Below are positions 62,891-64,000 of a stretch of 64,000 bases of DNA, in pieces. Every line of letters starts with the position of its first letter. Position 1 is the stretch's first letter. The position numbers were made by a program, and so were the translations under genes. Below the pieces are notes generated by a model, which worked only from the letters and a program-made list of their open reading frames with translations, was not told where the DNA came from and searched no databases. Origin of the DNA: Sulfitobacter sp. (GTDB taxonomy: Bacteria > Pseudomonadota > Alphaproteobacteria > Rhodobacterales > Rhodobacteraceae); assembly GCA_017854855.1 (NCBI GenBank), contig JAFMGZ010000001.1:1-64000 (forward strand). Reading direction: 5' to 3'.

Positions 62891-63898
62891 ATGACCCAAG
62901 CCGAAGACATGGTGGCCCAGATCGAAGCATTGGGCGAAAAGCTCGCTGAAGCCAAGAAATCCATCACCAACCGTTTCATCGGTCAGGACCGTGTGGTGGA
63001 ACTGACGCTGACCGCGCTTTTGTGTGGTGGCCATGGCCTGTTGATCGGCCTGCCGGGGCTGGGCAAGACGCGGCTGGTGGAAACTCTCAGCACCGTGATG
63101 GGCCTGCATGGCAGCCGGGTACAATTCACCCCCGACCTGATGCCGGCCGACATCCTGGGGTCAGAGGTGCTGGAAACCGCGCCCGATGGCAGCCGGTCTT
63201 TCCGATTTATCGAGGGGCCGATATTTTGTCAGCTGATGATGGCGGATGAAATCAACCGTGCCTCGCCCCGGACCCAGTCTGCCCTGCTTCAGGCGATGCA
63301 GGAAAAAACCGTGACCGTCGCGGGTCAGGACCGTCCGCTGGGTGTGCCGTTTCATGTGCTTGCCACGCAAAACCCGATTGAACAGGAAGGTACCTACCCT
63401 CTGCCGGAGGCGCAGCTGGACCGTTTCCTGGTGCAGATCGACGTCCCCTATCCCGACCGCCAGACCGAACGTGATATCCTGTTGGCCACCACGGGTGATA
63501 CGGACGCGCAGTCCAGCCAGGTTTTCACCACCCAGGAATTGCTGGCCGCACAGCGCCTCTTGCGCCGGATGCCCGTGGGCGAATCCGTGGTTGAGATGAT
63601 CCTTGATCTGGTTCGTGCCTTCCGCCCCGAAGAAGAGGGCGCAAGCCCGCAGGTCCGCGAGACAGTGGCCTGGGGGCCAGGACCCCGTGCCGCACAGGCC
63701 TTGATGCTGGCGGTGCGCGCCAAGGCGCTGCTTGACGGGCGTCTGGCCCCCTCGGCTGAGGATGTGCTGGACATGGCGCGCCCCGTGCTGAGCCACCGCA
63801 TGGCGCTGAACTTTGCGGCGCGGGCACGCGGCGACAGCCTCACTGCACTGATCTCTGACACAGCGCGCGCACTGACCGGAACAAAGGCCGCAGCGTGA
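62891..63898 (+). CDS. MoxR-family AAA+ ATPase
   Basis: 335-residue AAA+ ATPase that acts as a chaperone for assembly or activation of other proteins. Walker A is HGLLIGLPGLGKTRLVETL near residue 53, Walker B is MMADEINRASPRTQSALLQAMQE near residue 120, then VLATQNPIEQEGTYPLPEAQLDRFL with sensor 1 and the arginine finger. It is the first gene of a moxR-DUF58-type cluster: its stop overlaps the GTG of the DUF58 gene by 4 bases. The remaining VWA or DUF4159 genes probably lie beyond the window. Confidence 0.95.
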   Translation: MTQAEDMVAQIEALGEKLAEAKKSITNRFIGQDRVVELTLTALLCGGHGLLIGLPGLGKTRLVETLSTVMGLHGSRVQFTPDLMPADILGSEVLETAPDGSRSFRFIEGPIFCQLMMADEINRASPRTQSALLQAMQEKTVTVAGQDRPLGVPFHVLATQNPIEQEGTYPLPEAQLDRFLVQIDVPYPDRQTERDILLATTGDTDAQSSQVFTTQELLAAQRLLRRMPVGESVVEMILDLVRAFRPEEEGASPQVRETVAWGPGPRAAQALMLAVRAKALLDGRLAPSAEDVLDMARPVLSHRMALNFAARARGDSLTALISDTARALTGTKAAA

Positions 63899-64000
63899 CC
63901 GATCCGCTTTCCCTTCGCGCCAAGGCAGAGGATCAGGCCGCACGCCTGCCTGCACTTTTGGCGCGGGCAGAACATTTGGCCGGTGCCGTGCTGCTGGGCG
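63895..64000 (+). CDS. DUF58 domain protein, N-terminal fragment
   Basis: Only the first 35 residues are in the window. The start is GTG 63895 overlapping the moxR stop. The visible LPALLARAEHLAGAVLLG is the usual beginning of DUF58 proteins, which sit next to moxR genes and carry a VWA-like domain. The rest of the gene is past the window edge. Confidence 0.85.
   Translation, partial: MTDPLSLRAKAEDQAARLPALLARAEHLAGAVLLG

Overview
The window looks like ordinary chromosome of an alphaproteobacterium of the order Rhodobacterales, most likely the marine Roseobacter group. The evidence is high GC content, an alphaproteobacterial cell-cycle methyltransferase (CcrM), an Irr-type iron box in front of a membrane ferritin gene, the leuS-lptE-holA gene order, and many small families (DUF4170, DUF2794, DUF1194, DUF3095, DUF6478-like, NDUFS6-type zinc finger) that I know mainly from this order. 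The genus cannot be fixed by eye. I see no rRNA, tRNA, CRISPR array, insertion sequence, integrase or prophage. Genes are tightly packed, often with 4-base stop/start overlaps. The longest gaps are about 190-225 bases (53257-53447, 57432-57654, 31829-32033), so no gene-free stretch reaches 300 bases.

Layout. 1-2938: end of leuS, lptE, holA and a glutathione transferase. 2939-7099 (minus): flavoprotein, MscS channel, and a crotonase/SDR pair, with a tiny 24-residue lipoprotein gene between. 7255-8787: secreted DUF2125-like protein. 8905-13545: pmbA, cysQ-like phosphatase, DUF4170, a divergent Kdo-transferase and lpxK, an envelope and lipid A block. 13632-15965 (minus): CoA-transferase, DsbA-like thioredoxin, DciA-like protein. 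16051-19832: mutY, an AlkB-type hydroxylase, a single-domain response regulator and a VWA protein. 19869-22445 (minus): ccrM, rnhB and a periplasmic repeat protein. 22614-25629: small secreted protein, a membrane-anchored winged-helix protein, HpcH/HpaI aldolase and MFS transporter. 25570-28719: DUF3095 cyclase-like protein, asd, beta-carbonic anhydrase. 28867-31828: helical protein, leucyl aminopeptidase, NlpC/P60 hydrolase, DUF2794. 32034-34433: paaI-paaK and a TetR regulator. 34517-40385: iron-regulated mbfA, AEC carrier, fghA, YaiI family, HAD phosphatase, ornithine cyclodeaminase family, alpha/beta hydrolase. 40401-43093: MFS transporter, zapE, one small membrane protein. 43197-49487 (minus): a pseudo-ABC transporter with a cyclic-nucleotide-binding domain, a CPBP protease, accD and folC. 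49646-53256: ilvD, a lipoprotein and two Rhodobacterales proteins of unknown role. 53336-57431 (minus): gpmI, EnvC-like factor, CtpA protease. 57655-64000: zinc-finger protein, polA, GST, Hyi and DUF1285 (minus), moxR and the start of a DUF58 gene.

Most of this is housekeeping. The parts that most deserve a second look are the 1035-residue ABC-transporter relative whose Walker A, signature, Walker B and switch motifs have all been replaced while it gained a cyclic-nucleotide-binding tail; three GANTC sites crowded into the ccrM upstream region; the Irr box lying on the mbfA -10 element; the two-TM protein with an OmpR-like winged helix; and a set of proteins that keep their fold but have lost catalytic residues (crotonase, EnvC-like factor, HPt-like protein, Kdo-transferase).
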